Shown here piece by piece: positions 18,614-27,176 of a DNA stretch of 64,000 bases (position 1 is the first letter of the stretch; each line of letters starts with the position of its first letter). This DNA is from Robertmurraya sp. FSL R5-0851. Its GTDB lineage: Bacteria; Bacillota; Bacilli; Bacillales; Cytobacillaceae. Location of the stretch: NCBI RefSeq assembly GCF_038002965.1, contig NZ_JBBOOE010000002.1, positions 372,001-436,000 on the forward strand, in the 5' to 3' direction. Made by a program: the position numbers and the translations under genes. The notes beneath the pieces are model-generated. The model saw only the letters and a list, made by a program, of their open reading frames with translations. It made no database searches and was not told where the DNA came from.

Positions 18614-20053
18614 TTGAAGGGACATATGAATTCCAAAAAAGTTATGGAAGCAGACACTGATAAATCCCGGCTGAAACTAATTATAATCCTCGCCATACCA
18701 GCTGTAATCGAAAATTTCTTTCAAACTGCCCTTGGCTTTGTTGATACGTTTTTTGTTTCAAAAATTGACTTGGCTGCGGTATCTGCTGTTGGGGTAACCA
18801 ATGCCATTCTTGCAATATATTTTGCCCTATTCATGGCCATTGGGGTAGCTGCAAATGTTCGAATTGCCAATTTCCTTGGAGCAAATCTTCCAGAAAAAGC
18901 CCGCCACATTTCACAGCAATCGATTTTATTAGCCATTCTGTGCGGTTTACTTACTGGCGTCCTTACACTATTTTTTTCGGAACCGTTGCTAAAACTGATG
19001 GGAATTGAAGAGAATGTACTGGAGGTTGGTTCCTTATACTTTAAAATTGTCGGTATTTCATCAATCCTTATGTCATTGATGTTTGTCATGAGCGCTATAT
19101 TAAGAGGAGCAGGGGATACACGTTCTCCTATGTACGTCAGCATTATTATAAATGTCCTGCATGCTTTTCTCGACTATGTGCTAATATTTGGCTTTTTGTT
19201 TATCCCGGAAATGGGGATAATTGGTGCAACTTTATCAACTGTCTTTTCAAGATTTGTGGGAAGTGTTCTTCTATTTTTCTATATAAACCGTTCAAATGTA
19301 CTTGTTTTTCGTAGGGATTACTGGAAGCCAGATAAAGTTCACTTGAAGGAACTTATGACCCTCGGAACTCCAGCAGCGGGTGAACGGTTATTAATGAGAG
19401 CAGGTCAAATTGTATATTTTGGGTTTGTAGTTGCTCTGGGTACCAATGCTTTTGCTGCTCATCAAATTGCAGGAAATGTTGAGGTATTTTCTTATATGAT
19501 TGGCTATGGTTTTTCTACTGCAACGACTATCCTTGTCGGTCAGCAAATAGGAGCAGGAAATTATGAAGAGGCCAAAAATTACACTAAGCTTTCGACTTAT
19601 CTAGCCTTTAGCTCAATGGTTGTTCTTGGGGTTTTGCTATTCTTCCTCGGCGACTGGGCGGCATCCTTCTTTACAAAAGAACAGGCCGTTATCAATGATA
19701 TCGGTACTGCTCTAAAGATTTCAGGTATTTTCCAGCCCTTCTTGGCTATCCTGTTAGTTTTGACGGGAGCATTCCAGGGTGCGAATAACACTAAATACCC
19801 TATGTACCTAACGGCTGTCGGAATATGGGCCGTTCGTACTGTTCTAGTCTATTTACTCGGTATTAGATTTGAATGGGGACTTGCAGGAGTATGGATTGCA
19901 ATAGGTCTCGATATTGCCTTTCGTGCAATCGTCTTGATGGTCAAATTTAAAAGCGGAAAATGGGTTAGGCTTGGAGATGCTCCAGAGCCCGAGGCACACT
20001 GCCATCCACAATCAACAAAGGAAAATATGTCTTCATGTGCTAACAACTATTAA
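18614..20053 (+). CDS. MATE-family efflux transporter
   Basis: A 12-helix membrane transporter of the multidrug and toxin extrusion family, exporting cationic compounds with Na+ or H+ influx. The two MatE halves are visible: 'LAIPAVIENFFQTALGFVDT' and the second at 'LMTLGTPAAGERLLMRAGQI', with 'GAGDTRSPMYVSI' and 'GAFQGANNTKYPMY' at matching positions of the halves. The 479 residues are slightly above the usual 450. The C-terminus has an acidic, His/Cys-bearing tail ('EPEAHCHPQ'). The TTG at 18614 is chosen because AGGAGG (18601-18606) precedes it. It has its own terminator. Confidence 0.9.
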   Translation: MKGHMNSKKVMEADTDKSRLKLIIILAIPAVIENFFQTALGFVDTFFVSKIDLAAVSAVGVTNAILAIYFALFMAIGVAANVRIANFLGANLPEKARHISQQSILLAILCGLLTGVLTLFFSEPLLKLMGIEENVLEVGSLYFKIVGISSILMSLMFVMSAILRGAGDTRSPMYVSIIINVLHAFLDYVLIFGFLFIPEMGIIGATLSTVFSRFVGSVLLFFYINRSNVLVFRRDYWKPDKVHLKELMTLGTPAAGERLLMRAGQIVYFGFVVALGTNAFAAHQIAGNVEVFSYMIGYGFSTATTILVGQQIGAGNYEEAKNYTKLSTYLAFSSMVVLGVLLFFLGDWAASFFTKEQAVINDIGTALKISGIFQPFLAILLVLTGAFQGANNTKYPMYLTAVGIWAVRTVLVYLLGIRFEWGLAGVWIAIGLDIAFRAIVLMVKFKSGKWVRLGDAPEPEAHCHPQSTKENMSSCANNY

Positions 20054-20084
20054 AAATATCGGTTAAGTTCCAACACCAAACCAG

Positions 20085-20131
20085 ACTGCTGTCAATTCCA
20101 TTTCAGTACGAAGCGGACTTGTGACAGCAGT
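20085..20131 (+). terminator. Terminator of the MATE gene
   Basis: ACTGCTGTCA (20085-20094) pairs perfectly with TGACAGCAGT (20122-20131); a 27-nt loop and GATTTTCTTTATT tail. Confidence 0.8.
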
Positions 20132-20576
20132 GATTTTCTTTATTAAACGGCCGTTGTATCTACTATCAATGGATACGAAACTTATTAGTTTGGCTAAATA
20201 AATCAAGAAATACCGCATTGGCTAGTGGTAACTCTCCCCAGGCAAAAAGCCTTTTGCTCCTGCTTTTTTCCCTGTTTAAATGTCCCTGTTGTATCTCCGA
20301 ACATATCTATCTAAATCAAAATGTTTAAATATTAAAGGAATCGAGTACGAACTCTTTCTTCTTACCGTTTTCTTAAAGATATTTACTTTCCTATTTGTAA
20401 TGTACAAGAGATCACAATTTATTTCTCAAATGAAAATACACAGTATTAGGTGGTTTTCTTATTCAAAGGAGTTATGTTTTGCGTTTTTCTGGTAAGCCTA
20501 TAAATTATCGTACTAAATTATGAATCTGAACTAACCATGAGGATACGATCATCGTCTGGAGCTGTATACTGCGCAT
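20132..20576. other. Spacer without a supported gene
   Basis: About 445 nt after the MATE terminator. A 71-residue open frame (20280-20495) is present but has no ribosome-binding site and no recognisable family; I do not call it. No clear RNA structure was seen. Confidence 0.5.
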
Positions 20577-20664
20577 GAGGATGTTATAGGGGTTGAAATA
20601 ACATAAATAAACCTAAATCCTCCTTCTTACTTCTTAGAAAGCCAATTATTCAATAACAATATAA
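20577..20664. repeat. Dispersed repeat, copy 1 (overlaps the DUF2187 gene end)
   Basis: The stretch GAGGATGTTATAGGGGTTGA... up to ...ATTATTCAATAACAAT recurs at 59761-59842 with only a few changes. Its right end contains the last codons of the DUF2187 gene (minus strand, '...IVIE' stop). Confidence 0.85.
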
Positions 20665-20837
20665 TTTGAATGACTAACCACTGTTTTATTATTTACATAA
20701 TTTAATTTACTAGCATCGTCATATGATATTTCAACAATCACACTATTATCTCTCACACTTTCAACTAACCCTATTAAAAGGTAACCTTCTCTAACAAACT
20801 CAATCTGATCATTAATTTTTGCTTTAGTTTTTTTCAT
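20646..20837 (-). CDS. DUF2187 family protein (YkvS-like)
   Basis: A 63-residue small cytoplasmic protein. The start ATG 20837 ('MKKTKAKINDQIEFV') follows TAGGAGTG at normal spacing; the longer frame to 20885 would begin in non-coding sequence. The family is a compact SH3-like beta barrel found widely in Bacillus (YkvS); 'QIEFVREGYLLIGLVESV' and 'NSVIVEISYDDA' are the conserved segments, and it ends '...NYIVIE'. The function is not known. The gene stands alone. Its last four codons and downstream DNA are repeated near 59820, which shows that a second paralogue once existed. Confidence 0.85.
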   Translation of the reverse strand: MKKTKAKINDQIEFVREGYLLIGLVESVRDNSVIVEISYDDASKLNYVNNKTVVSHSNYIVIE

Positions 20838-20984
20838 GAAATCACTCCTATAAAATGAAATAAACAATTTTATTTCTATTTTCACCTGATTGTTTTCCTA
20901 CCTTACCTCCACATAGAGTCGAGAATTTTATAGACAGCTAAAGACAAATAAACGTATAAATAAAAGTTTAATTAAAATGAAGTT

Positions 20985-21899
20985 TTAATCTAGTTTTCCA
21001 TATGATGAAATTTTGGTCCATTCCTTTCCTCTGTTTAATGAAAGGAAAATGTCATCCCTTAATGTTGTAATAGTAATTTCCTCTCTATTATTGGGGTTTG
21101 TAGATATATTTGTTATTGGATTTTCTTTTAGAAGTTCCGGCAAAGAAATCCTACTTACTTGACTTGAATCCATACTCATTTCATTCAAGAAAATATCCTC
21201 TCCTTCAATTGATGAATAAATAAGGGAGTTTTCCTCTACATAGACAGTTGTAATCATATTTGGTTCGCTAAGGAGCTTGAAATTATCACCGAAATCACTT
21301 GAATAGAACAAACCCTCTTTTGTAGAAACTGCAATAATATTAGGTTCTGAAGGATGCGCAGCAATCCTTGAAACTGCTTTGGTGTTAAGACCATAGAGTA
21401 GGCTTTGTGTCCATGTAACCCCCATATCAACTGAGTAGTACAGACCTTTATTTAATTTTTGATTGGGTATTTCATTAATGACATATAGACTTTGCTGATT
21501 GTAGCCGGCAGTGAGGTGGCTAAAATCTGTTTCACCATAAAATTGCCAAAATTCTATAGATTTGCCTTCATCGACACTCCTTACAATACCCAGTGGAGTT
21601 TTGATGTTTGAGTTAGAAGATTCGTAACCACTTGAATAAAATCCGTTACTCATTGCTTCAAATGCAATGTAATCGTGTTTATTATATCTGTCTTCAAACC
21701 AATTATCGTCAACATATTTAACTAAACCTTCATGTGTTGCAATATACAACTCACTCTCATTTCCCACATAACCTATACCATGTATATGGCTAATTTTTAT
21801 TTCCTTTGCTGGTTTAAAGGAGGAGATTAATGTATTTTCTTTTGTACAACCTACTAAAAAGATGCCAATCAAAGTTGTTAAAAGAATCCCTACTTTCAT
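20985..21899 (-). CDS. F510_1955-type beta-propeller lipoprotein, copy A
   Basis: A secreted lipoprotein (signal with lipobox 'FLVGCTK', Cys ~17) of 304 residues built from sialidase/BNR-like propeller blades ('SVDEGKSIEFWQF', 'SVDMGVTWTQS', 'SSDFGDNFKLL', 'SLNRGKEWTKI'). The segment 'HIHGIGYVG' near the N-terminus is characteristic of the family, usually annotated as F510_1955 family glycosylhydrolase; hydrolase activity has not been shown and no catalytic residues are obvious to me. A longer paralogue lies at 33564-34547 with the same 'HIHGMGYAG' motif. It is a single gene in this window, near CuA- and ResA-type genes. Confidence 0.82.
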   Translation of the reverse strand: MKVGILLTTLIGIFLVGCTKENTLISSFKPAKEIKISHIHGIGYVGNESELYIATHEGLVKYVDDNWFEDRYNKHDYIAFEAMSNGFYSSGYESSNSNIKTPLGIVRSVDEGKSIEFWQFYGETDFSHLTAGYNQQSLYVINEIPNQKLNKGLYYSVDMGVTWTQSLLYGLNTKAVSRIAAHPSEPNIIAVSTKEGLFYSSDFGDNFKLLSEPNMITTVYVEENSLIYSSIEGEDIFLNEMSMDSSQVSRISLPELLKENPITNISTNPNNREEITITTLRDDIFLSLNRGKEWTKISSYGKLD

Positions 21900-22320
21900 C
21901 TATACATCTCCCTATGTTTATTATTTAGAATCTAGCAATACCTGTAAGGCATAAAAAAAATCAAAAAAGACTTGCTTAAAGAATGATCTGTTCTTTATTC
22001 GGAAATTCATCTATATTTTTCCAATCTAATTAGAATAACTTTAACTGTAAACACGGTATTTATAGTTTTATTGTTCCGAAATTTCCACTAAAAAATATGT
22101 ATAGGAATTTTTCATTAATGTGAGTGCACATCCATTATAATGTATAATTTTGGAGAAAATGTGGAGAAAGAAATATTTGTTTTAACGACTCTAATGCAAT
22201 TGAAAAACTTTCTTTATAACACTGAAATATATATTAATAATCAATTGATAACAATTTCTGCATAATTTCTTGAAAATCTTACAGTAAAATAAGGTGATAT
22301 GACGAAATGGGTGATTTTTC
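21900..22320. other. Spacer upstream of the histidine kinase
   Basis: A 421-nt stretch. It has a small inverted repeat (AAAGAA-TGATCTG-TTCTTT, ~21977-21995) and an AT-rich tract with TATAAT-like hexamers near 22135-22150. No response-regulator gene or fragment of one was found, although kinases of this type normally follow one. Confidence 0.45.
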
Positions 22321-23685
22321 TTGAAAAAGCTTTCAGTTAAGCTAGGTATTGTCTTTTTCTTTATTATTTTCGGACTCGAAACTTTTATGTTTTTTTTCCT
22401 TCATTCTGCATTGGTTGATTCCAGGGTTAAGGAGGAAATTTATGCATTACAAACTAGAGGAAACTCTCATAGGGCCATTCTTGAAATGCATTTTGATACA
22501 CCAACTCTTAACCATGTTGCCCTAATGGAATCTGAAGCAGATACTGACGTGGTCATAACTGATGCCTCCAATAAGATTTTGGCATCTTCGGCTGAGAGTC
22601 AACATTTTTACAAATATATTAAGAAACAACCCACGAGCCTTCCACGCCAAGGGAGAATACTCGAAGAGAATTGGAGGAAAAAACCATATATTTCAACAGT
22701 AACTCCAATAAAAACAGATGAACAGGTCATAGGGTATGTTTATATGTTCCAGGACACAGAATCTGTCCAAACGTTAATCAAACGTTTGAACGACCACTTC
22801 CTTTTAGCTGGATTGATATTGGTCATATTAACCTTTATTATTATCATTCTGCTTTCAAAAGCACTTACCAAACCACTAATTGAAATGAAAGAGGCTACGT
22901 CCAAAATCAGCAAAGGAAACTTTCTAGTCACTCTTCCGAAAACAGGAGATGATGAACTTGGTGACCTTGGAAAATCAATTGAGTTGCTCGCAAAGGAACT
23001 TAATTATCTCACACGTGAACGAAATGATTTTCTTGCAAGCATCTCGCATGAACTTCGAACGCCGTTAACGTATATTAAAGGTTATGCAGATATAGTTTTG
23101 AAACGGAAACTCTCAGAGGAAGAGAATCAAAAATACCTTCACATCATCCTTGACGAGACAAAACGGCTATCCGATTTGATCAAGGATTTGTTCGAACTTG
23201 CAAAAATAGACAAAAATCAATTTGTTATTCAAAAACAAAAAATTAACATTGAGGAGTTTTTAGCGAAAATTGATCAAAAGCTATCCCCCGCTTTTGGTGA
23301 AAAGAATATGACGCTCCATATTTTCTGTACTGAGGATGCCAATTTATTCGCGGATCCCCTTAGATTGGAACAAATCATTTTTAATTTACTTGATAATTCT
23401 ATTAAGTATTCTCCTGAAGGAGCCCGAACAGATTTGATTGTTTCCAGAAAAAAACATAAAGTCCAAATCACGATTAGTGATAATGGAAAAGGGATCCCAG
23501 AAGAAGATATTCCTTATATTTTTAACCGTTTCTACCGTGTAGATAAGTCCAGAACCCGCTCTCTAGGAGGAACAGGACTCGGGCTTGCGATAGTAAGAGA
23601 TTTGGTACATGCACATGGTGGCACTATTGAAGTAAAGAGCAAAGAAAATTCAGGCACGGAATTCAATTTGATTTTTAGGGGCTAA
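22321..23685 (+). CDS. Sensor histidine kinase without an adjacent response regulator
   Basis: A 454-residue membrane kinase: TM1 at ~7-30, extracytoplasmic sensor ~31-160 ('TDVVITDASNKILASS'), TM2 ~160-182, HAMP ('LTKPLIEMKEATSKISKG'), HisKA with 'SISHELRTPLTYIKGYADI' (phospho-His 243), and HATPase_c with N-box 'NLLDNSIKYSPEG', G1 'DNGKGIP' and G2 'GGTGLGLAI'. All catalytic motifs are intact. The start is TTG 22321 preceded by GGGTGA. It resembles the CssS/BaeS-like class. Its partner regulator is not in the 400 nt upstream or downstream, so it is an orphan or its partner was lost. Confidence 0.9.
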   Translation: MKKLSVKLGIVFFFIIFGLETFMFFFLHSALVDSRVKEEIYALQTRGNSHRAILEMHFDTPTLNHVALMESEADTDVVITDASNKILASSAESQHFYKYIKKQPTSLPRQGRILEENWRKKPYISTVTPIKTDEQVIGYVYMFQDTESVQTLIKRLNDHFLLAGLILVILTFIIIILLSKALTKPLIEMKEATSKISKGNFLVTLPKTGDDELGDLGKSIELLAKELNYLTRERNDFLASISHELRTPLTYIKGYADIVLKRKLSEEENQKYLHIILDETKRLSDLIKDLFELAKIDKNQFVIQKQKINIEEFLAKIDQKLSPAFGEKNMTLHIFCTEDANLFADPLRLEQIIFNLLDNSIKYSPEGARTDLIVSRKKHKVQITISDNGKGIPEEDIPYIFNRFYRVDKSRTRSLGGTGLGLAIVRDLVHAHGGTIEVKSKENSGTEFNLIFRG

Positions 23686-23824
23686 AACATGGAAAGCTTA
23701 TTGTTTGTTGTCTTAAACCATGTAGTATTGACTTATTTTTTTATATAACAATTTAATGAAAATATTCGCAATACTAGGTTTGTGAGCTGAGCTGACGAAA
23801 TTCGCCGTGGTTACAAAGGGGTTA

Positions 23825-24391
23825 ATGAAAATAGAAATGGAAGAATATTTACTCGAGTGGTTACCTAAAAATCCTATACTTATAGTCTTAATTAGTTTGA
23901 CTCTAAATATCATTGTTGCCGTCTCGGGTGTGCTTCCGAGCGCCTTTCTTACTGCTGCAAATATTACTCTATTTGACTTTAGATCAGGTCTCATCCTATC
24001 CATAATAGGCGAAGCTGTAGGAGCAATAATTAGTTTTATCCTTTATCGAAAAGGACTGTCCAAACTAACAAGCCATGTTCAACTCAACAATAAGCTATTA
24101 AAAAAGCTACAAGCCACAAAAGGTGTTGAGGCCTTTCTTTTGGTAGTAATCCTAAGAATAATGCCTTTTGTTCCCTCCGGGGTAGTGACCTTGGCTGCTG
24201 CATACAGCAAAATGGCACTAATATCTTTCTGCCTTGCTAGCACATTAGGAAAAGTACCCGCTTTGTTTATTGAAGCGTACAGTGTTGATAGACTTCTTGA
24301 CTTAAGTACAGAGTGGCAGATTTTCTCATTAGTATTGGGACTTTCAGTATTCACTTTGTATTATTGGGTAAGAAAAAGAAAGCATGCCTAA
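23825..24391 (+). CDS. VTT-domain (TVP38/TMEM64, DedA-like) membrane protein
   Basis: A ~188-residue polytopic membrane protein of the SNARE_assoc/VTT family, related to DedA and yeast Tvp38; family members are linked to lipid scrambling or flippase functions. Hydrophobic segments cover most of the length; the VTT core 'GLILSIIGEAVGAIISFILY' (reentrant loop) and 'RIMPFVPSGVVTLAAAYSKM' (conserved R-x-x-P-F-x-P) are visible, ending with basic 'VRKRKHA'. ATG 23825 follows AAAGGGG; GTG 23807 is an alternative. It follows the histidine kinase by 140 nt and may be cotranscribed, since no terminator separates them. Confidence 0.85.
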   Translation: MKIEMEEYLLEWLPKNPILIVLISLTLNIIVAVSGVLPSAFLTAANITLFDFRSGLILSIIGEAVGAIISFILYRKGLSKLTSHVQLNNKLLKKLQATKGVEAFLLVVILRIMPFVPSGVVTLAAAYSKMALISFCLASTLGKVPALFIEAYSVDRLLDLSTEWQIFSLVLGLSVFTLYYWVRKRKHA

Positions 24392-24404
24392 AAATACTTT
24401 ACCT

Positions 24405-24510
24405 TAACCCGAGCGAGATTATCCTCATATACCTGGTATGCCTACAGCCGATGCTCTGTCCACAGCACCGGCCCCTCCGGAAGCATAAAGAAAATTGATA
24501 TCTCGCTAAC
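24405..24510. other. GC-richer segment bounded by an inverted repeat
   Basis: AGCGAGAT (about 24409-24416) and ATCTCGCT (24500-24507) bracket ~85 nt that are much richer in G+C than the surroundings and contain an internal CCGG/CCGG pairing. The + strand reads a Pro/Ala-rich fragment 'PGMPTADALSTAPAPPEA' and the minus strand a Gly/Ala-rich one; neither has a start. It could be a structured RNA or an imported fragment. I do not recognise it. Confidence 0.35.
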
Positions 24511-24800
24511 CACTGTTTAAAGCACACCAAATGATAAATATAGTTAGAATAAATTTATTGGTTATCTTTGAATATTTCACCAAGTTCCCCCATTAAATTA
24601 AATTATCCTCATGTTTTGTATAAGAAAAATTTGATAAATTTCCATTACATAAACAATAAAAAAGATTGAATTCCCATTCCTCCTTCAAAAAACACGTCAA
24701 ACAAAAAATAAATTTGTTTAAAAAGTAAATGTTCACATAATTGTCACTCTTTTTCGATAAAAAATAGATACTTTTTAATTACGATTGTCGTTGAAAAGTT
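24511..24800. other. AT-rich spacer upstream of the CuA lipoprotein
   Basis: About 290 nt with no gene. Promoter elements for the lipoprotein are expected here; none was assigned. Confidence 0.4.
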
Positions 24801-24817
24801 AAAAGGGAGGAATTGGC

Positions 24818-25231
24818 TTGAAAAAAAAGGGGTTCTTATCACTACTATTTTTAGGTTTGGTTTTACTGCTTGCAGCATGTAGTGGAAATGAAAGTAGTGA
24901 GCCAAATAATAATGAAGAAACTGCAGAAAATCAGACAAGTGAACAATCAGAAGATACGGGTTCTCAGGATGCTTCAACTATTAATATCACAGCAAGTAAC
25001 TGGGAATTTGATCAGTCAGAAATTACTGTTAAAGCCGGTGAAGAAGTGAACATTGCTCTTACAAATAGTGAAGGATATCATGGACTAGCAATTGATGAAT
25101 TTGATATTGATATTCAAGGAGATGGGATGGCGACATTTACACCTGAAGAACCAGGTGAATATAAGATATATTGTAGTGTTCCGTGTGGTAATGGACACGC
25201 TACCATGGTGACAACCTTAATTGTAGTATAA
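24818..25231 (+). CDS. Lipoprotein with a stand-alone CuA-type cupredoxin domain
   Basis: A 137-residue lipoprotein: signal peptide with lipobox 'LLAACSG' (Cys 21), an acidic Asn/Glu/Ser linker (~22-53), then a cupredoxin domain. The domain carries the full CuA ligand set of cytochrome c oxidase subunit II: His 88 ('EGYHGLAI'), then Cys119-x3-Cys123-x3-His127-x2-Met130 in 'CSVPCGNGHATM'. Unlike true subunit II it has no membrane helices, so it is a soluble CuA domain tethered by lipid. It could shuttle electrons or deliver copper to an oxidase. The TTG start follows GGGAGGAATT. The quinol oxidase in this window lacks CuA, so its partner must lie elsewhere. Confidence 0.88.
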   Translation: MKKKGFLSLLFLGLVLLLAACSGNESSEPNNNEETAENQTSEQSEDTGSQDASTINITASNWEFDQSEITVKAGEEVNIALTNSEGYHGLAIDEFDIDIQGDGMATFTPEEPGEYKIYCSVPCGNGHATMVTTLIVV

Positions 25232-25463
25232 ACTGTACTTAACAGTATTAGTTATCCATAAGGGTTTTATCCTACTAATACTATAATAGTTAAGTAGCTC
25301 TTTGTATGTAATAAATATAAGGATTTATTATGGTTATTATGGAAGTAAAATTCTGATTCTTTGACCCTTTCTTCCATTAGTAAGTTTACCTACACTGTGT
25401 GCCATCTGTAATGGAAGTAAAATTTGTAACATGGTTATTAAAAAAATCCTATAAAGAGAAAAA

Positions 25464-25489
25464 GGTATCCAACTAAATATTTGGATACC
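25464..25489. terminator. Bidirectional terminator between the CuA lipoprotein and resA-2
   Basis: GGTATCCAA (25464-25472) pairs with TTGGATACC (25481-25489), 9 bp perfect; T-rich on + (CTCTCTCTTTT) and TTTTTCTCTTT on minus. Confidence 0.85.
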
Positions 25490-25498
25490 CTCTCTCTT

Positions 25499-26023
25499 TT
25501 ATGATAGGGAAATGGATGTCAAGTGATTAATAATATCTTGCTCAGTCAAAGTACCTGTTATAGAATCAACTATTTTTCCTTCGGCATCTATTAAAATAGT
25601 GGTTGGAATTGGACCAATGTTATATAAATCTACTATTTCACTTTTACGGTCCATAAGGATTGGAAACGATAATCCATGCCTCTCGACAAATGTAGAAACC
25701 GAAAGATCACTCTCTCCTATATTTACTGGAAGAATCTCAACATTCTTCTCTTTGAATTTAGAATATTGGTTCTCCATATAAGGCATTTCTTTTTCACATG
25801 GTTTACACCAGGTTCCCCAGAAGTTTAGAAAAACTCCCTTGCCTTTTAATTCGGATAGTCTTACTTCCTTCCCATCAAGTGTTTGTAAAACAAAGTCAGG
25901 TGCATCCGAACCTTTTTTAATATCGCCTTTTTCTTTAGTGAAATTAGCATATACTGTAAAAACAACTGCAAATAAGAGAACACATAAAATAACAGTACGG
26001 AAAACTTGTCTTTTATTTTTCAA
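25499..26023 (-). CDS. resA: ResA-like thiol-disulfide oxidoreductase, second copy
   Basis: A membrane-anchored TlpA/ResA thioredoxin of 174 residues from TTG 26023 (AGGAGAGGAG upstream; the frame to 26080 is not needed). An N-terminal anchor ('TVILCVLLFAVVFTVYANF') precedes 'FLNFWGTWCKPCEKEMPYM', identical in its active site to the copy at 4323-4850, and 'IGPIPTTILID' (cis-Pro). The two proteins share most of their sequence, so this is a recent paralogue or a horizontally gained copy. It stands alone, with no ccdA beside it; the only CcdA genes in this window are broken. The reduction partner therefore lies elsewhere. Confidence 0.9.
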   Translation of the reverse strand: MKNKRQVFRTVILCVLLFAVVFTVYANFTKEKGDIKKGSDAPDFVLQTLDGKEVRLSELKGKGVFLNFWGTWCKPCEKEMPYMENQYSKFKEKNVEILPVNIGESDLSVSTFVERHGLSFPILMDRKSEIVDLYNIGPIPTTILIDAEGKIVDSITGTLTEQDIINHLTSISLS

Positions 26024-26139
26024 GAAACTCCTCTCCTTACTCACTATGCAATAAAAATCAATTACAAAATATTTTTTCACAAACCAGTAAGACTTTCAGA
26101 TTTCAAAGTACCCTTTGTTATATTATCTAATTACTTTTT

Positions 26140-26649
26140 TTAATCTTTGATTGATAGTTGAAAGGCTTTTACAATTATTCCATCATCCGCGGGCTGAAAG
26201 TCATATTTTGGTATCCTCACAAATCCAAGTCGATTATATAGCCTCATGGCGGTTATCATAAAATCTGCTGTATGTAAACCAACATGTTGGTAACCTTTCG
26301 TTTTCACTCTAACTATGCATTCTTTTATTAAGGCTTCAGCAATCCCTTGACCTCTATATTCCTCATTAACAGCGAGCATTCTTATTTCAGGATAATCTAA
26401 CATATCAGTAAACCCATCATAGACATCTGATTTTGAAGGGAATATAGCAACACTTCCTACTATTTTACCATCTAGTTCAGCGGCTAATAGTTCTACACCT
26501 GGTTGTTCGTCAGTGTCCGATGAAATTGCTTTCTTTAGAGCTTCCCAATGCCCTTTAGGTATACTATTTTCATGTTCTTCATATGCCTTAACTCTTTCCC
26601 TTCGAATTATTTCAACTTCATTGCTTGCAGCCTTTCGAATTTTTACCAT
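26140..26649 (-). CDS. GNAT-family N-acetyltransferase
   Basis: A 169-residue cytoplasmic acetyl-CoA-dependent acetyltransferase. The start ATG 26649 ('MVKIRKAASNEVEIIRRERV') follows AGGAGGG; an upstream in-frame start at 26676 lies before that ribosome-binding site and is not preferred. The acetyl-CoA-binding motif A is 'IRMLAVNEEYRGQGIAEALI' (R/Q-x-x-G-x-G/A), preceded by a beta strand with 'LDGKIVGSVAIF' and followed by 'VGLHTADFMITAMRLYNRLG'. The substrate cannot be inferred. It has its own promoter region and no operon partners. Confidence 0.88.
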   Translation of the reverse strand: MVKIRKAASNEVEIIRRERVKAYEEHENSIPKGHWEALKKAISSDTDEQPGVELLAAELDGKIVGSVAIFPSKSDVYDGFTDMLDYPEIRMLAVNEEYRGQGIAEALIKECIVRVKTKGYQHVGLHTADFMITAMRLYNRLGFVRIPKYDFQPADDGIIVKAFQLSIKD

Positions 26650-26831
26650 TTGTATACCCTCCTCTTTTTCAATCAAATTTTTAATATAAGTGGATTATAA
26701 AGTCTTAGATACTGATAAAAAATCTAAAAATCTATAAATATCAACCCAATATTCCAGTGTCCACTACTTATTGCTCTTCATCCTATGAAACAAAATAGGA
26801 TATATTTTTTTCACTGTTTGTTTGTAATGAA

Positions 26832-26860
26832 AAAGCACCCCAAAAAATAAAGGGTGCTTT
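26832..26860 (-). terminator. Orphan terminator on the minus strand
   Basis: AAAGCACCC (26832-26840) pairs perfectly with GGGTGCTTT (26852-26860); on the minus strand it is followed by TTTTTCATT. No minus-strand gene lies to its right before the + strand carboxypeptidase, so it may be left from a deleted gene. Confidence 0.6.
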
Positions 26861-27176
26861 AAGGGGGTGTCCTAGATTTTAATCATATCATCTACTTTTG
26901 CAGAAACTATGGATTTTTAAACATATTTAAAATTAATATAATTAATACAAGTTGTATTGTTTCTATAGGAATCCTTCCAAATTTAAATAAAAACTATCTT
27001 AGAAAAAAGTAAAGGAAGTTAATATAGTTTTAGTTCATATTTTCCCTAGAATGTACATACAGATTTACTAGACAAAAAAATACATTCTACTAGAATTCTA
27101 AAAAATTTAAAGTCTAGTTTCACTTAACATTCATCTTAATAATTAATTAAAGCAAAAGAAACTTGGGGGAATCAAA
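26861..27176. other. AT-rich spacer before the DacF-like gene
   Basis: About 316 nt without a gene; the ribosome-binding site GGGGGA of the next gene lies at its end. Confidence 0.45.

Noticed and set aside
20280..20495. 71-residue open frame on the + strand
   Set aside because: No ribosome-binding site, no family, AT-rich composition; likely chance.
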